Shown here piece by piece: positions 15,209-25,400 of a DNA stretch of 64,000 nucleotides. Every line of letters starts with the position of its first letter. Position 1 is the first letter of the stretch. The notes beneath the pieces were generated by a model. The model made no database searches. It was not told where the DNA came from and was given only the letters and a program-made list of their open reading frames with translations. The position numbers and the translations under genes are program-made. This DNA is from UBA1431 sp002329665 (GTDB lineage Bacteria > Bacillota > Clostridia > Christensenellales > UBA1431): assembly GCA_040772545.1 (NCBI GenBank), contig JAXGXY010000001.1, forward strand, positions 372,001 through 436,000, written 5' to 3'.

Positions 15209-15877
15209 ATGAAAAGGATAACGATATTCATCGGGAATTTCGGGAGCGGCAAGACAGAGCTTGCGATCAACACGGCCCTGCGCCTCCGAAGGGAAGGGAA
15301 ACGGGCCCGGATGGTAGATGTGGATATCATCAACCCGTATTTCAAATCCAGTTTCCGCCGCGCCGTCCTCGAGGACGCAGGCGTGCAGGTGATAGGCCCC
15401 AACGACATGGGAACCCTCCCTCCCGAGATCGCGTCGGTATTCGACGACAGGGGGACGTACGCAGTGATGGATGTGGGCGGGGACCCGGCCGGGGCGGCGG
15501 TACTGGGGCGGTACAAGGACCGGTTGGACGAAGCGGCGCACGAACTCGACGTGCTCTATGTGGTCAACGCCCGGCGCCCGCTGTCCGACACGCCCTCCCG
15601 TGTGCTTTCGATGATGGACGCGATCGAGCAAAGGTCCCGGATCAAGATCAGCGCGCTGGTAAACAACACGAACCTCGTTTCCAAAACGACCGCGGACGAT
15701 CTCATCGCCGGCCAGGAACTGCTCTTAAAGGTGGCGCGGCTCCGCAGCCTGCCCATCCGCTTCATCTCGGGGAAGCCCGATGTTTTGGAGGAATTCAGCA
15801 AAAAAACCGGGGTTTTTATGGGGAAACTCTTTCCGATACGCATATTCATGCGGGAAGAGTGGATGGACGCTACCTGA
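15209..15877 (+). CDS. P-loop NTPase of unknown function
   Basis: A 222-residue nucleotide-binding protein. Walker A is GNFGSGKTE (residues 8-16). VDVDIINPYFKSS and AVMDVGGDPAG look like the switch-type motifs of SIMIBI/ParA-like ATPases. It lacks a membrane segment. The start ATG at 15209 (or TTG at 15200) has no close ribosome binding site; the only one, AAGGAG at 15168, is separated from it by a hairpin. The next genes are the ferredoxin and subunits of a 2-oxoacid oxidoreductase with their own promoter, so a role in assembling or regulating that complex is possible but is only inferred from position. Confidence 0.75.
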   Translation: MKRITIFIGNFGSGKTELAINTALRLRREGKRARMVDVDIINPYFKSSFRRAVLEDAGVQVIGPNDMGTLPPEIASVFDDRGTYAVMDVGGDPAGAAVLGRYKDRLDEAAHELDVLYVVNARRPLSDTPSRVLSMMDAIEQRSRIKISALVNNTNLVSKTTADDLIAGQELLLKVARLRSLPIRFISGKPDVLEEFSKKTGVFMGKLFPIRIFMREEWMDAT

Positions 15878-15889
15878 CACCTCCAACGA

Positions 15890-15918
15890 TTGCACAATAT
15901 TGACATTCGCAGTATAAT
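15890..15918 (+). promoter_or_regulatory. Promoter for the vor/kor operon
   Basis: TTGCAC at 15890-15895 and TATAAT at 15913-15918 are 17 nt apart. A second TTGACA at 15900 is too close to the -10 to work with it. The leader before the ferredoxin subunit would be about 52 nt. Confidence 0.7.
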
Positions 15919-15976
15919 TATAAACCAAACGAATTCGGCGGCGGTTTCGCCGTACACGAAGGAGTTGACACGGGAA

Positions 15977-16183
15977 ATGGCCAGGATAACGATCGACAGG
16001 CAACGGTGCAAAGGATGCGGACTGTGCGTCCTGTTCTGCCCGAAGAAGATACTACAACTATCGGACGGCGCGCTCAACGTAAAGGGCTACAGGTCCGTGA
16101 TCGTCACGCAAATGGACGCCTGCACAGGGTGCTGCTCCTGCGCCCGGATGTGTCCTGACTGCGTGATAGAAGTCGAAAAGTAA
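15977..16183 (+). CDS. vorD: 2-oxoacid:ferredoxin oxidoreductase, ferredoxin-like delta subunit
   Basis: A 68-residue protein with two complete [4Fe-4S] motifs: CKGCGLCVLFCP and CTGCCSCARMCP. It passes electrons from the TPP-bound intermediate of the oxidoreductase to a soluble ferredoxin. The start at 15977 (MARITIDRQRCKGCG) follows GGAG at 15961; the upstream open frame has no ribosome binding site. It is the first gene of a four-gene operon for a VorDBAC/KorDABC-type complex; which 2-oxoacid is used cannot be decided from sequence alone. Confidence 0.9.
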   Translation: MARITIDRQRCKGCGLCVLFCPKKILQLSDGALNVKGYRSVIVTQMDACTGCCSCARMCPDCVIEVEK

Positions 16184-16199
16184 TATCGGAGGCAAGGAC

Positions 16200-17267
16200 A
16201 TGGCTCGAAAACTGATGAAGGGGAACGAGGCGGTGGCCGAGGCTGCCATTCAGGCGGGATGCCGGTATTTCTTCGGGTACCCGATCACGCCGCAGAACGA
16301 GATTCCCGAATACATGGCGAGGCGCCTGCCCGAGGTCGGCGGCTGTTTTTTACAGGCGGAAAGCGAGATCTCAGCGATAAACATGGTTTACGGCGCCGCG
16401 GGAGCGGGCGCGCGGGTGATGACGTCGTCCTCCAGCCCGGGGATCAGCCTCAAGCAGGAGGGCATCTCGTACATAGCCGGGGCGGAGCTTCCCTGCGTGA
16501 TCGTGAACATGGTGCGGGGAGGCCCCGGCCTGGGCGGGATCCAGCCGGGGCAGTCCGACTATTTCCAGGCCACGAAGGGCGGCGGCCACGGCGATTACCG
16601 CATCGTGGTGCTTGCGCCAGCATCGGTCCAGGAAGCGGTGGACATGGTGATGGAGGGGTTCGACATCGCGGACCAGTACCGCATCCCCGTGCTCTTGCTC
16701 GGCGACGGCATGATCGGGCAGATGATGGAGCCCGTGGAGTTCAACCCGCCGCCGAAGCGGGACCTGCCGCCCAAGACATGGGCGTCGACCGGGTGGTCCG
16801 ACAGGCGCCGGCCGCGCGCGGTCATCAATTCGCTCTACATCGATCCGAACGAGCTCGAGGCCATGAACCTGAAACTGCAGGGAAAATACAAAACGATCGC
16901 GGAAAACGAGACCCGCGTCGAAGAATATCTGCTCGACGACGCCCAATACGTGATCGCGGCCTACGGCACGATTTCGCGCATCGTCAGGAGCGCACTCGCC
17001 AGTGCGCGCAGCGAAGGGATACGCGCCGGGCTGATCCGGCCGAAGACGCTCTGGCCGTTCCCGTCGGCCGCGTTTGAAAACGCCGCCGCCAGGGAGGGTG
17101 TCGAGGCGTTTCTGACGGTCGAGATGAGTTCGGGGCAGATGCACGAGGACGTGCGTCTGGGCGTGAACGGCAAAAAACCGGTGCATTTCCTGGGCCGTAT
17201 GGGCGGGAACGTGCCTTCGCCCGAGTCGGTCGTGGAGAAGCTGCGCGAAATGAAGGAGGGGAAATGA
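16200..17267 (+). CDS. vorB: 2-oxoacid:ferredoxin oxidoreductase alpha subunit (VorB/KorA type)
   Basis: The 355-residue alpha subunit forms the pyrimidine-binding half of the TPP enzyme that converts a 2-oxoacid and CoA into acyl-CoA, CO2 and reduced ferredoxin. Typical motifs are KGNEAVAEAAIQAGC, GYPITPQNEIPEYM, QAESEISAINMVYGAAGAG, TSSSSPG and RGGPGLGGIQPGQSDYFQATKGGGHGDYR (given here in family terms, each block is well conserved). The C-terminal domain III ends near GRMGGNVPSPESV. It lies 16 nt after vorD and overlaps the next gene's leader by one base gap, so the operon is tight. Branched-chain 2-oxoacid or 2-oxoglutarate are the likely substrates. Confidence 0.92.
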   Translation: MARKLMKGNEAVAEAAIQAGCRYFFGYPITPQNEIPEYMARRLPEVGGCFLQAESEISAINMVYGAAGAGARVMTSSSSPGISLKQEGISYIAGAELPCVIVNMVRGGPGLGGIQPGQSDYFQATKGGGHGDYRIVVLAPASVQEAVDMVMEGFDIADQYRIPVLLLGDGMIGQMMEPVEFNPPPKRDLPPKTWASTGWSDRRRPRAVINSLYIDPNELEAMNLKLQGKYKTIAENETRVEEYLLDDAQYVIAAYGTISRIVRSALASARSEGIRAGLIRPKTLWPFPSAAFENAAAREGVEAFLTVEMSSGQMHEDVRLGVNGKKPVHFLGRMGGNVPSPESVVEKLREMKEGK

Positions 17268-17268
17268 C

Positions 17269-18003
17269 ATGGAGAAGGTATTCAGAAAGACTTCCATGCT
17301 GACCGATAAAACCTTTCATTATTGCCCCGGCTGCACGCACGGCATCATCCATCGCCTCGTGGCCGAGGCGCTCGAAGAACTGGGCGTGGGCGACAGGGCG
17401 ATCGGCGTCGCGCCGGTGGGCTGCGCCGTCTTCGCTTACGAATATTTTAACTGCGACATGCACGAGGCCGCGCACGGGCGCGCGCCGGCCGTGGCGACGG
17501 GCATCAAGCGCGTGCATCCTGATGCCGTGGTCTTCACCTACCAGGGCGACGGCGACCTCGCCGCCATCGGCATGGCGGAGATCGTACACGCGGCGGCGCG
17601 CGGGGAGAAGATCACGACCATTTTCGTGAACAACGCGATCTACGGCATGACCGGCGGGCAGATGGCGCCCACGACGCTGGTGGGGCAGAAGACGACGACC
17701 GCGCCGGACGGCCGCCTCGCGTCGCACTGCGGCTACCCCGTGCGCGTGAGCGAGTTGCTGGCCACGCTGGAAGGCGCCGCCTACATAGAGCGCGTTTCCA
17801 TGCACGACGTGGCCAACGTGATGCGCGCCAAAAAAGCGATCAAAAAAGCGTTTGAATGCCAGATCGAGCGCAGGGGCTTCGCGCTGGTCGAGGTGCTCTC
17901 CTCCTGCCCGACCAACTGGGGCCTGTCTCCCAAGGAAGCGCTCGAATATCTGCGCGACGCGATGGTGCCCTGTTATCCGCTGGGCGTCAAAAAGGAGGTG
18001 TAG
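17269..18003 (+). CDS. vorA: 2-oxoacid:ferredoxin oxidoreductase beta subunit (TPP-binding, VorA/KorB type)
   Basis: The 244-residue beta subunit binds the TPP diphosphate and a proximal Fe-S cluster. The TPP motif is YQGDGDLAAIGMAEIVHAA followed by VNNAIYGMTGGQ. Cysteines in HYCPGCTHG, VGCAVF and SSCPTNW are in the places expected for cluster binding. The ATG overlaps the stop region of the alpha subunit (one base between them). It works with the alpha, gamma and delta subunits encoded around it. Confidence 0.93.
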   Translation: MEKVFRKTSMLTDKTFHYCPGCTHGIIHRLVAEALEELGVGDRAIGVAPVGCAVFAYEYFNCDMHEAAHGRAPAVATGIKRVHPDAVVFTYQGDGDLAAIGMAEIVHAAARGEKITTIFVNNAIYGMTGGQMAPTTLVGQKTTTAPDGRLASHCGYPVRVSELLATLEGAAYIERVSMHDVANVMRAKKAIKKAFECQIERRGFALVEVLSSCPTNWGLSPKEALEYLRDAMVPCYPLGVKKEV

Positions 18004-18005
18004 GC

Positions 18006-18539
18006 ATGGAGCACAGGATCGTATTCGCCGGCTTTGGCGGGCAGGGCGTGCTTTCCATGGGGATGCTGGTCGCGTACGCCGGCATGATCGAAGACAAAGA
18101 AGTCTCCTGGTTGCCCTCCTACGGCCCGGAAATGCGCGGCGGCACCGCCAACTGCAACGTGATCGTATCCGACGCCCCCGTCAGTTCCCCCATCGTGACC
18201 GTTCCGACCGCCGCGGTGGTGATGAACCGTCCTTCGCTCGATAAGTTCGGGCCCCTCGTGGAAAAGGGCGGGATTTTGCTGGTCAACAGTTCGCTCATCG
18301 ACATTAAAAGCGACCGGACCGACATCGATGTCTTCTATGTGCCCGCCAACGACATCGCGGCGGGGCTAAATACTCCCCGCGCCGCGAACATGGTGATGCT
18401 GGGCGCGTTCCTGAAAACGACCGGAGCGGTCTCTCCCAAGAGCGTGATGGATTCGTTCCTCCAGGTGCTGGGGGTGAACAAGGCCTCGCTCATCCCGATC
18501 AACGAAAAGGCCCTCGAGGCAGGCTTAAACGCTGTTTAA
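18006..18539 (+). CDS. vorC: 2-oxoacid:ferredoxin oxidoreductase gamma subunit (VorC/KorC type)
   Basis: The 177-residue gamma subunit supplies the CoA-binding part of the complex. The glycine-rich N-terminus FAGFGGQGVLSMG and the WLPSYGPEMRGGTANC motif are diagnostic. The start at 18006 is supported by GGAGG in the end of the upstream gene; the longer open frame upstream is only antiphase reading of the beta subunit. It is the last gene of the operon and is followed by a strong terminator. Confidence 0.93.
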   Translation: MEHRIVFAGFGGQGVLSMGMLVAYAGMIEDKEVSWLPSYGPEMRGGTANCNVIVSDAPVSSPIVTVPTAAVVMNRPSLDKFGPLVEKGGILLVNSSLIDIKSDRTDIDVFYVPANDIAAGLNTPRAANMVMLGAFLKTTGAVSPKSVMDSFLQVLGVNKASLIPINEKALEAGLNAV

Positions 18540-18560
18540 TAATAATTAAACAATGATTGA

Positions 18561-18598
18561 AACCCGTTTCAGGCCCGGCCTGACGCGGGTTCTTTTTT
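18561..18598 (+). terminator. Intrinsic terminator after the vor operon
   Basis: AACCCG, TT, TCAGGCC pairs with GCCTGA, CG, CGGGTT around a short loop, followed by TCTTTTTT. It ends the vorDBAC operon. Confidence 0.85.
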
Positions 18599-18655
18599 GG
18601 AGGTGTTTGCAGAGAGCCCCCGGCGCATATATCTGTAAAAAAGGAGGTGGACGCA

Positions 18656-19264
18656 TTGGCGCCGACGCCCGAAGCGAAAAAGCCCGGCCGGGGGTATTGT
18701 CACGTCCGGGCGCTGAACCTCGCGGAGGACGGGGTAAGGCTGGACGTGTTCCTGGGCGGCGTGATGCTCGCAAACGACGTAGCGTACAAGCATAAGGGCC
18801 CCTACGTAAGGATGGATGCGGGCACGCTGTCGGCCGTCGCCTTTTTTTCGCGCGCGCATTTCAGGCTCTACTCGCTCCGGCGCGTGGCCCTGGAGGACAA
18901 AGCGTATACGCTGGTCGTCACGGGGGACGCGCGGGCCGGTTCTATCTGGACGGTGGAGGACGCGCTGCAGGACAGGCCGCGGACCGTGCGGCTGGTCAAC
19001 GCGGCGCCGGGCGTCAGCAGGGCTTCCCTCTTTATTCCTGCCCGCCAGCCGCTGGCCGCCGCGTACAGGGAAGCGACCGGATACCACTCATGGCCGTTCA
19101 AATGCGCAGACCTCGTGCTGCACGCCCTGTACGCGAACGAAGACCTGCGCGTGCGCGTACCCGAACGCCTCATGTATACGATGGGGCCGCACTCGGTCTA
19201 TCTCGCCGGTCAGCCCTTTGCTCCGCCGGAAGCGCTGATGTTCCGCGACGGGCCGGAGTACTGA
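18656..19264 (+). CDS. DUF4397-domain protein without signal peptide
   Basis: A 202-residue protein of unknown role. Residues about 17-130 fit the DUF4397 fold: CHVRALNLAEDGVRLDVFLGG, then YVRMDAGT, then YTLVVTGD, and TVRLVNAAPGV. DUF4397 proteins are mostly secreted, but here the N-terminus (PTPEAKKPGRG) is not a signal peptide and no membrane segment is seen. The TTG at 18656 is chosen because GGAGGTGG is 6-7 nt upstream; the GTG at 18647 lies inside that ribosome binding site. The C-terminal half (FIPARQPLAAAYREATG onward) is unfamiliar. No partner is evident. Confidence 0.7.
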   Translation: MAPTPEAKKPGRGYCHVRALNLAEDGVRLDVFLGGVMLANDVAYKHKGPYVRMDAGTLSAVAFFSRAHFRLYSLRRVALEDKAYTLVVTGDARAGSIWTVEDALQDRPRTVRLVNAAPGVSRASLFIPARQPLAAAYREATGYHSWPFKCADLVLHALYANEDLRVRVPERLMYTMGPHSVYLAGQPFAPPEALMFRDGPEY

Positions 19265-19329
19265 AGACGCTTGCGATTTCCCCCTAAGCATCCAAGCTTT
19301 TGCCGAGAATCCGGTCCTGACGATATGTG

Positions 19330-19358
19330 TTGTGCCGGTAAATAATTACCGCCATAAT
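19330..19358 (+). promoter_or_regulatory. Promoter with operator-like palindrome in the spacer, upstream of the glucan synthase-like gene
   Basis: TTGTGC at 19330-19335 and CATAAT at 19353-19358 are 17 nt apart. The spacer contains a perfect inverted repeat CGGTAA-ATAA-TTACCG (19336-19351). A repressor bound there would block RNA polymerase. The leader to the ATG at 19478 would be about 113 nt. Nothing else is visible in 19265-19477. Confidence 0.45.
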
Positions 19359-19477
19359 CGCTTTTTCAGCCTGCCGAAAAAAACCGTGCCCGACCGAGAC
19401 GGGAACCGCCGGCTAACCACAGGCTTGCCGGCAGCCGGTTTGAGGGGCGCGCGCTTTTCGTATGGAGCCATCTTTAA

Positions 19478-22400
19478 ATGCAAATACTACACCTCATCCG
19501 GACATATCGTTTGCAACTCATAAAGGATGTGAAGGCGATCAAAAGCCGTTTGATATCCCGGCCGGGCAGGCCGGGCAAAACGCGCGTCAGGCTGGTGCGG
19601 GGCGCCGAACTGCGTACGCTCGCCAACCAGCTCAACTGCGCGAACCAGTCCGCCAGGCAGGCCCAGGAAAAGGGTACGGAAACGGCCGCCCAGCAGTGGC
19701 TCGTAGGCAACAGCATACTCCTGCAGCGCACGCTTCAGCGGCTGAAGGCGGCCCATGCGAAGCACCGCTCGCTCCCCGGCCTGGAAAACGAGGCCAGGGT
19801 CGTGGTGATGGCGCGCGGCTGGATCGACACCCTTGACGGCCGGCTGTGCGAAGAAAAGCTCGTCGAACTGTGCGAACGGCAGCGCAGATACGACCCGCTG
19901 ACAGTGGCCGAACTCGACGCGCTGGGGGACGCGCTCGCCCTCGCCCTTTTCGAGCAGATCGTCATCACCGCGTGCATAGGCAACACGAAGGAGAAGCGGG
20001 CCAAACGGGGCGAGGCCGCCCTTGGCGACGTCGCGTTCGCAGAGCAGGGGTATTTGCAGCGGCAGGCACAGCTGGATTACCATATGGCCGCCCTCGTACA
20101 GAACCTGCAGGCCCTCGAGGACCTGGACGTAGAACGCATCTGCGCCGCCGGCTGCCCCGCCGACGTCCTGCTGCGCGAGGACGCGGTCTTCATGGCGATG
20201 GACCGCGCCTCGAGGGCGACCTACCGCCTCGCGGTCGCCGACAAGGCCCGGCTCGCCGGGCGTAGCGAGGAAGAAGTGGTCCGCGCCGCGCTCCAGCTCG
20301 CCGCGGACGGGAAGGAACCCTACGCCAAAGAGGTGGGCTATTACCTGCTCGACGACGGGCAGGGGGCGCTTTTTTCGGCCCTCAACGCAAACCGGCGCGG
20401 GCGTACGGCCACACGCAGGCAAAAGGAGCGGCGGGTTGTTGCGGGGATCTGCGCGCTCACCGCTGCGGCGGCGGTCCCGCTTTTATTCCTGCTGCCGCCT
20501 TTGCACGCCCTCTGGATAGCCTTGCTGACGCTCCCGCTGTCGCAGCAGATGGCGCAGGAGATCGTGCGCCGTATCGCTTTAAGGGTCGGAGGCCACGTGC
20601 TGTGCGCGCTCGATTTTTCCGAAGAGATACCGGCTGACTGCGCCACCGCTGTCGTCGTGCCGGTCCTGCTCACGACTCCGACGCGGGCCCGCGCGGTGGC
20701 GCGATCCCTCGAAGCCCTTTATCTTGGCAACCGATCGGACAGGCTCTGTTTCATCCTGCTGGGCGACTATAAGGATTCCAAAAAAAAGGTTCAGGATACG
20801 GACGCGGCGATCGCGCGCGAGGCGACGCTGTGCATACGCGAACTCAACGCCAGGTACGGGCTCCGCTTTTTTTATCTGCAAAGGCCGCGCCGCCATCACA
20901 AGCCCGACAACGTATACATGGGACGCGAACGCAAGCGCGGCGCGCTCTGCGACCTCGCCAGCCTCCTGCTGCACGGGGAGACGGGCCCTTTTGAGGACGT
21001 CGAGGACGCCCTAATGCAAAAATCCTTCCGTTATATGCTCACGCTCGATGCGGACACGCAGATGCAGCCCGGAGGGGCGCACAAGCTCATCGGCGCGATA
21101 GGCCACCCGCTCAACCGGGCGCATATGGACCGGGAGGGGCGCGTGTTCCGCGGCTACGGGATCATGCACCCTATCGTGCGCATCACGCTCAGGTCGGCAG
21201 CCCGTACGTTTTTCTCGAGGAGCTTCAGCTCGCAGGCGGGCATAGACGCCTACGCGGGCATTTCGGCCGACGCCTGGTTCAAGCTGCTGGGGCGGGGCGC
21301 TTTTACGGGCAAAGGTCTCATCGACCTTGAAGTGTTCGAGCGCGCCGCCTGTGCGGTGCTGCCGGGCGGCGCCATACTCAGCCACGACCTTTTAGAGGGC
21401 GCGCTCTGCGGCGCCGCGCTCTGCGACAGGGTGCAGGTGCTCGACGGGTGCCCTCCGAACTACCTTTCGTGGGCGAAGCGCGAACACCGGTGGATGCGCG
21501 GGGACTGGCAGATCCTGCCCTTCATCGCTTCTTCGCTGCCCATAGCCGCGATCGACCGGCTGCGTATGACGGACAACCTTCTGCGCTCGCTCAGGCCAGT
21601 CGCGCTCCTTGCGCTCCTGTTCGCGGCCGCGCTCCTCAACAGCGCGGGCCTGGTCTTATACAGCCTGCTGCTGTGGTCGTCCCCCTTCTGGATCATGCTG
21701 TGTACAGCGGTATACGGGCTTTTTTACCGGGAAAACCGCGGCGCACGCGTGCGCACGATAGTAAAAAGCAGCATCGAATGGCTGACCTGCCTGGCGTTCG
21801 AGTTTCTCATGCTGGGGCACCGCGCTTTTTTGGCCGCGCACGCGACGGCCTGTGCGCTCTACCGGAGATACATAAGCGGCCGCCGCCTTCTCGAATGGGT
21901 GACCGCCGCCGATGCCGAGGAAGCCCTGTCCAATGCGGTCTATTCGTATCTGCTACGCCTCTGGCACGGGGCTTTAGCGGCGGTCCTTCTCTGCCTTGCG
22001 CGCCTTGAGTGGTGGCCGGTCGCGGCCCTTTGGGCCGTTTCTCCGTTTGTGGCGTGGGCGGTGAGCAGGGAAATATCGGCCGGGCAGCCCCTGAGCAGGG
22101 ACCAGCGTTTGCGCCTGGGCGCGCTCAGCCGCAGGACCTGGGAGTATTTCGTGTGCCTTGTGAACGAGCAAACACATTACCTGCCCCCCGACAACTACCA
22201 GTTCGCGCCCAAACCGGGGCCGGCCCTGCGCACTTCGCCGACCAACATCGGCTACGCGCTGCTCGCCGACGTTTGCGCCGCGCAGCTTTGCTATATCGGG
22301 TGGGACGAGATGTGCGCGCGCATCGGCGACACGCTCAATACGCTCGAGGGCATGGAATCGTACAAAGGGCATTTCTACAACTGGTACGACATCCGCTCGC

Positions 22401-25400
22401 TTTCGCCGTTGTGTCCGCGCTACATCTCCACAGTAGACAGCGGGAACCTCGTGTGCGCCATGGTGACCGTACGGCAGGCGCTAAAGCTCATGCCCGAAGC
22501 GCCGGTTTCGCCCCAAAGGGTCCTGAACGGCATCGCGCACGCCCTGGCCGCGGACTGTTACGAAAAAGCGCCAGAAGACGAGAAGAAAACCGTATTCAAA
22601 CGCGCGATTGCGCTCACGCAGGCGCGGTGCAAACCGGACACGCGCGGCCTATGCGTCCTTCGGGACCGGCTGGGCAGGCTAAATGCTTTGCTCGGCGACG
22701 ACGGGGCGGCCTGGAACCGCAGCCTGAAACAGGTGCAAGACGCCATCGAGGCGCTGGACGCGCTCATGCCCTGGCTGAGCGCGTGCCCGGACGCGGCGAA
22801 GGCCCACGCCGAAGTCATGGACAGAATATGCGGCATGCACGCGCTCCGCTTCAATGCGGCCAAAGCCATCGCGCTGTTGTCGTCGGACCCATCGAGCCGC
22901 GAACTGTGCGACCTGGTCTTCAAGGGGCATATGGCCGCGCGGGACAGGCTGGCGGCGGCCGGACCGCTGTGCGACCGCCTGACGGCCCTTATCGATCGCA
23001 CGGATTTTGCCGTCCTTTACGACGAGGAACGCGAACTGCTGTACATCGGGATGGACGGGGAAGGCAGGACGGGCAGGGCGCATTACGACCTCTGGACGTC
23101 GGAGGCGCGGCTGACCAGCCTTGTCGCCATGTCCAAGGGCGAGGTGCCCTTCGACCATTACAGGCGTCTCGGGCGGGTCCCCACGCGCTACAGGTCCCAC
23201 AGGACGCTGCTTTCCTGGAGCGGTACGATGTTCGAGTATCTCATGACGCGCCTCTTCGTCCCCGACGCGCCGGGTTCGCTGGGCGAAACGGTGGTCCGCG
23301 GCGCCGTGAAGATTCAGCGGGCGTACGCGAGACGCCTCGGGCTGCCTTTCGGGATGTCGGAGTCGGGGTACTACGCGTTCGACCGTCAGCTCAACTACCA
23401 GTACAAGGCGTTTGGCGTGCCCAGCATCGGTTTCAAGTCGGGGCTGTTGCGCGAACGCGTGATCGCCCCCTACGCGAGCGTGCTGGCCGCGACGGTCGAC
23501 GCGCACGCTGCGCTCGAAAACATGGAGCGGCTGGGGAAGGAAGGCGCCCTCAGCCCGTTCGGATTCTATGAGGCGCTCGATTACACGCCGGAGCGCATCG
23601 GGGAGGGCAGGAAGGTCCAGGTCGTACAAAGCGCCATGGTACACCACCAGGGAATGATATTATGCGCGCTCACCAACGTTTTGGAGCAGTCCGCGCTGCA
23701 GAAGTGGTTCATGAACGACCCGGGCATGCGCGCCCTCTGGGGGCTGCTGGAGGAACGCAGCATCGATACCTGGCCCAAGGCGCTCAACAAGATCGAGGAA
23801 CTCTCGCCGCCCACGGCGGTCTGCGCGCTCCCCGGGCGCGTGGTCAAACAGGTGCAGGGCGCGCACCTTTCGCAACTGCTCTCCGGCGGGAGCTACCACG
23901 TGCGCATAACGGCGACGGGCGGGGGCATGAGCACGCTCAACGGCATCGCGCTCAACAGGTGGCGCGATGACCCGGTGCTCGACGACTACGGGCTGCGCGT
24001 ATATATCCGCCTCAAAAACCAGAAGCCGTTTTGCGCGATGCCCGGCCCGGACGAAACGCTCAACAGGGAGGAGAGCGTCGAATTTTTCCCGCATTTTGCC
24101 CGGTTTACCCGGAGCAAGGTGAGCATCGGCACGGAGCTGGAGGTGTTTGTCTGCCCGGAGCCGGACGCGGAAGTGCGGGTGCTGACGCTCGAGAACACGT
24201 CCCACAGGGCGCTGGAGGTCGAGGTGTCCTGCGCGTTCGAACCCGTGCTGTGCAGGATCGAACACGACGTGGCGCATCCGGCGTTTTCCAGTCTTTTTCT
24301 GGAATGTTCCGCCGACGAGGGGAACCGCCTGCTGCTGTGCAAGAGGCGCAGCCGTTCCTCCGATCAACCGCAGGTCTGCGCGGGCGCCTGGCTCGTCGGC
24401 GACAGGCGGGAGGTCGAATTCGTCTATTGCCTGGACCGCGAACAGCTCACAAAAGGCGGGCTTGGCAATATAAAGACGAAGAGCCCGCACCCGGTCATGG
24501 CCTGGGGGGCGAGGCTCACGGTCCCCGCAAGGTCCACGAGGCGGGTGGCGTTCGTCGTGTGCATGGCCCCGGACCCCGAAACGGTCTACGGGCATTTCTC
24601 GGTCATGAAGACCATGGCGGCCGTAGGAAACGCGATGGAACTCGCGCGGGCGTTCGCGCAGGCCGCACTGAGGCATATCGGCCTTCTGGGGTCGCAGGTC
24701 AACCTGTGCCAGCGCCTGAGCGCCCGGCTCCTCTACGTCAAGAGCCGGGAAGAAAAGGCGACGGCCAGGGCGCGCGACCTGTGGGCCCTCGGGATATCGG
24801 GCGACGTGCCTATAGTGCTCTCCAACGTCTATACGACCGACCAGATGGAGGACATCCGCACCCTGTTCGCTTTCTACCGTTACTGGCTCTTTTGCGGCCT
24901 GGACGTCGACCTTGTGTTCATCAACCGTTCGAGGACGGATTACTACGCGCTGCTGGGCGAGACGTTGCGGGACGAGGCGCAGCGCGTCGCGGTGCCGCAG
25001 GGGAACCGGGGAAGCGTGCACATCCTCAACGAAGAGGACGTGGCGGATCCGGTCATCAGGCAGCTCTACGGCGTGGCGCGCGTCGTGCTCAACGCCGGGG
25101 AAAGCTGGCGCGATTTCGCGGCGGGGCAGCTGAGGAGCCCGGTAAAGCCGTACATGCGGGCCAAGGGCGGGACGCTGAAGGGAGAGGGACCTCTCGAATT
25201 CGACAACGGCGCAGGCGGTTTCGACCGCGACGGCACAGAGTACGTAATCCGCGTGGGGGAATCCGGGGCAACAGCCGTCCCCTGGTGCAACGTCCTCGCC
25301 AACCCGGGTTTCGGCACGCTCTGCGCTGCGCAGGGCATCGCCTATACGTGGGCGGAGAACTCGCGCCAGAACAAGCTCACGCCCTGGCACAACGACAACG

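Noticed and set aside
19332..19523. 63-codon frame before the glucan synthase-like gene
   Set aside because: Overlaps the promoter and the real start, has no ribosome binding site and no similarity.
22009..23571. 520-codon and other long + strand frames inside the glucan synthase-like gene
   Set aside because: They are out of phase with a continuous 2689-codon gene with recognisable domains; composition is typical of frame-shifted reading.
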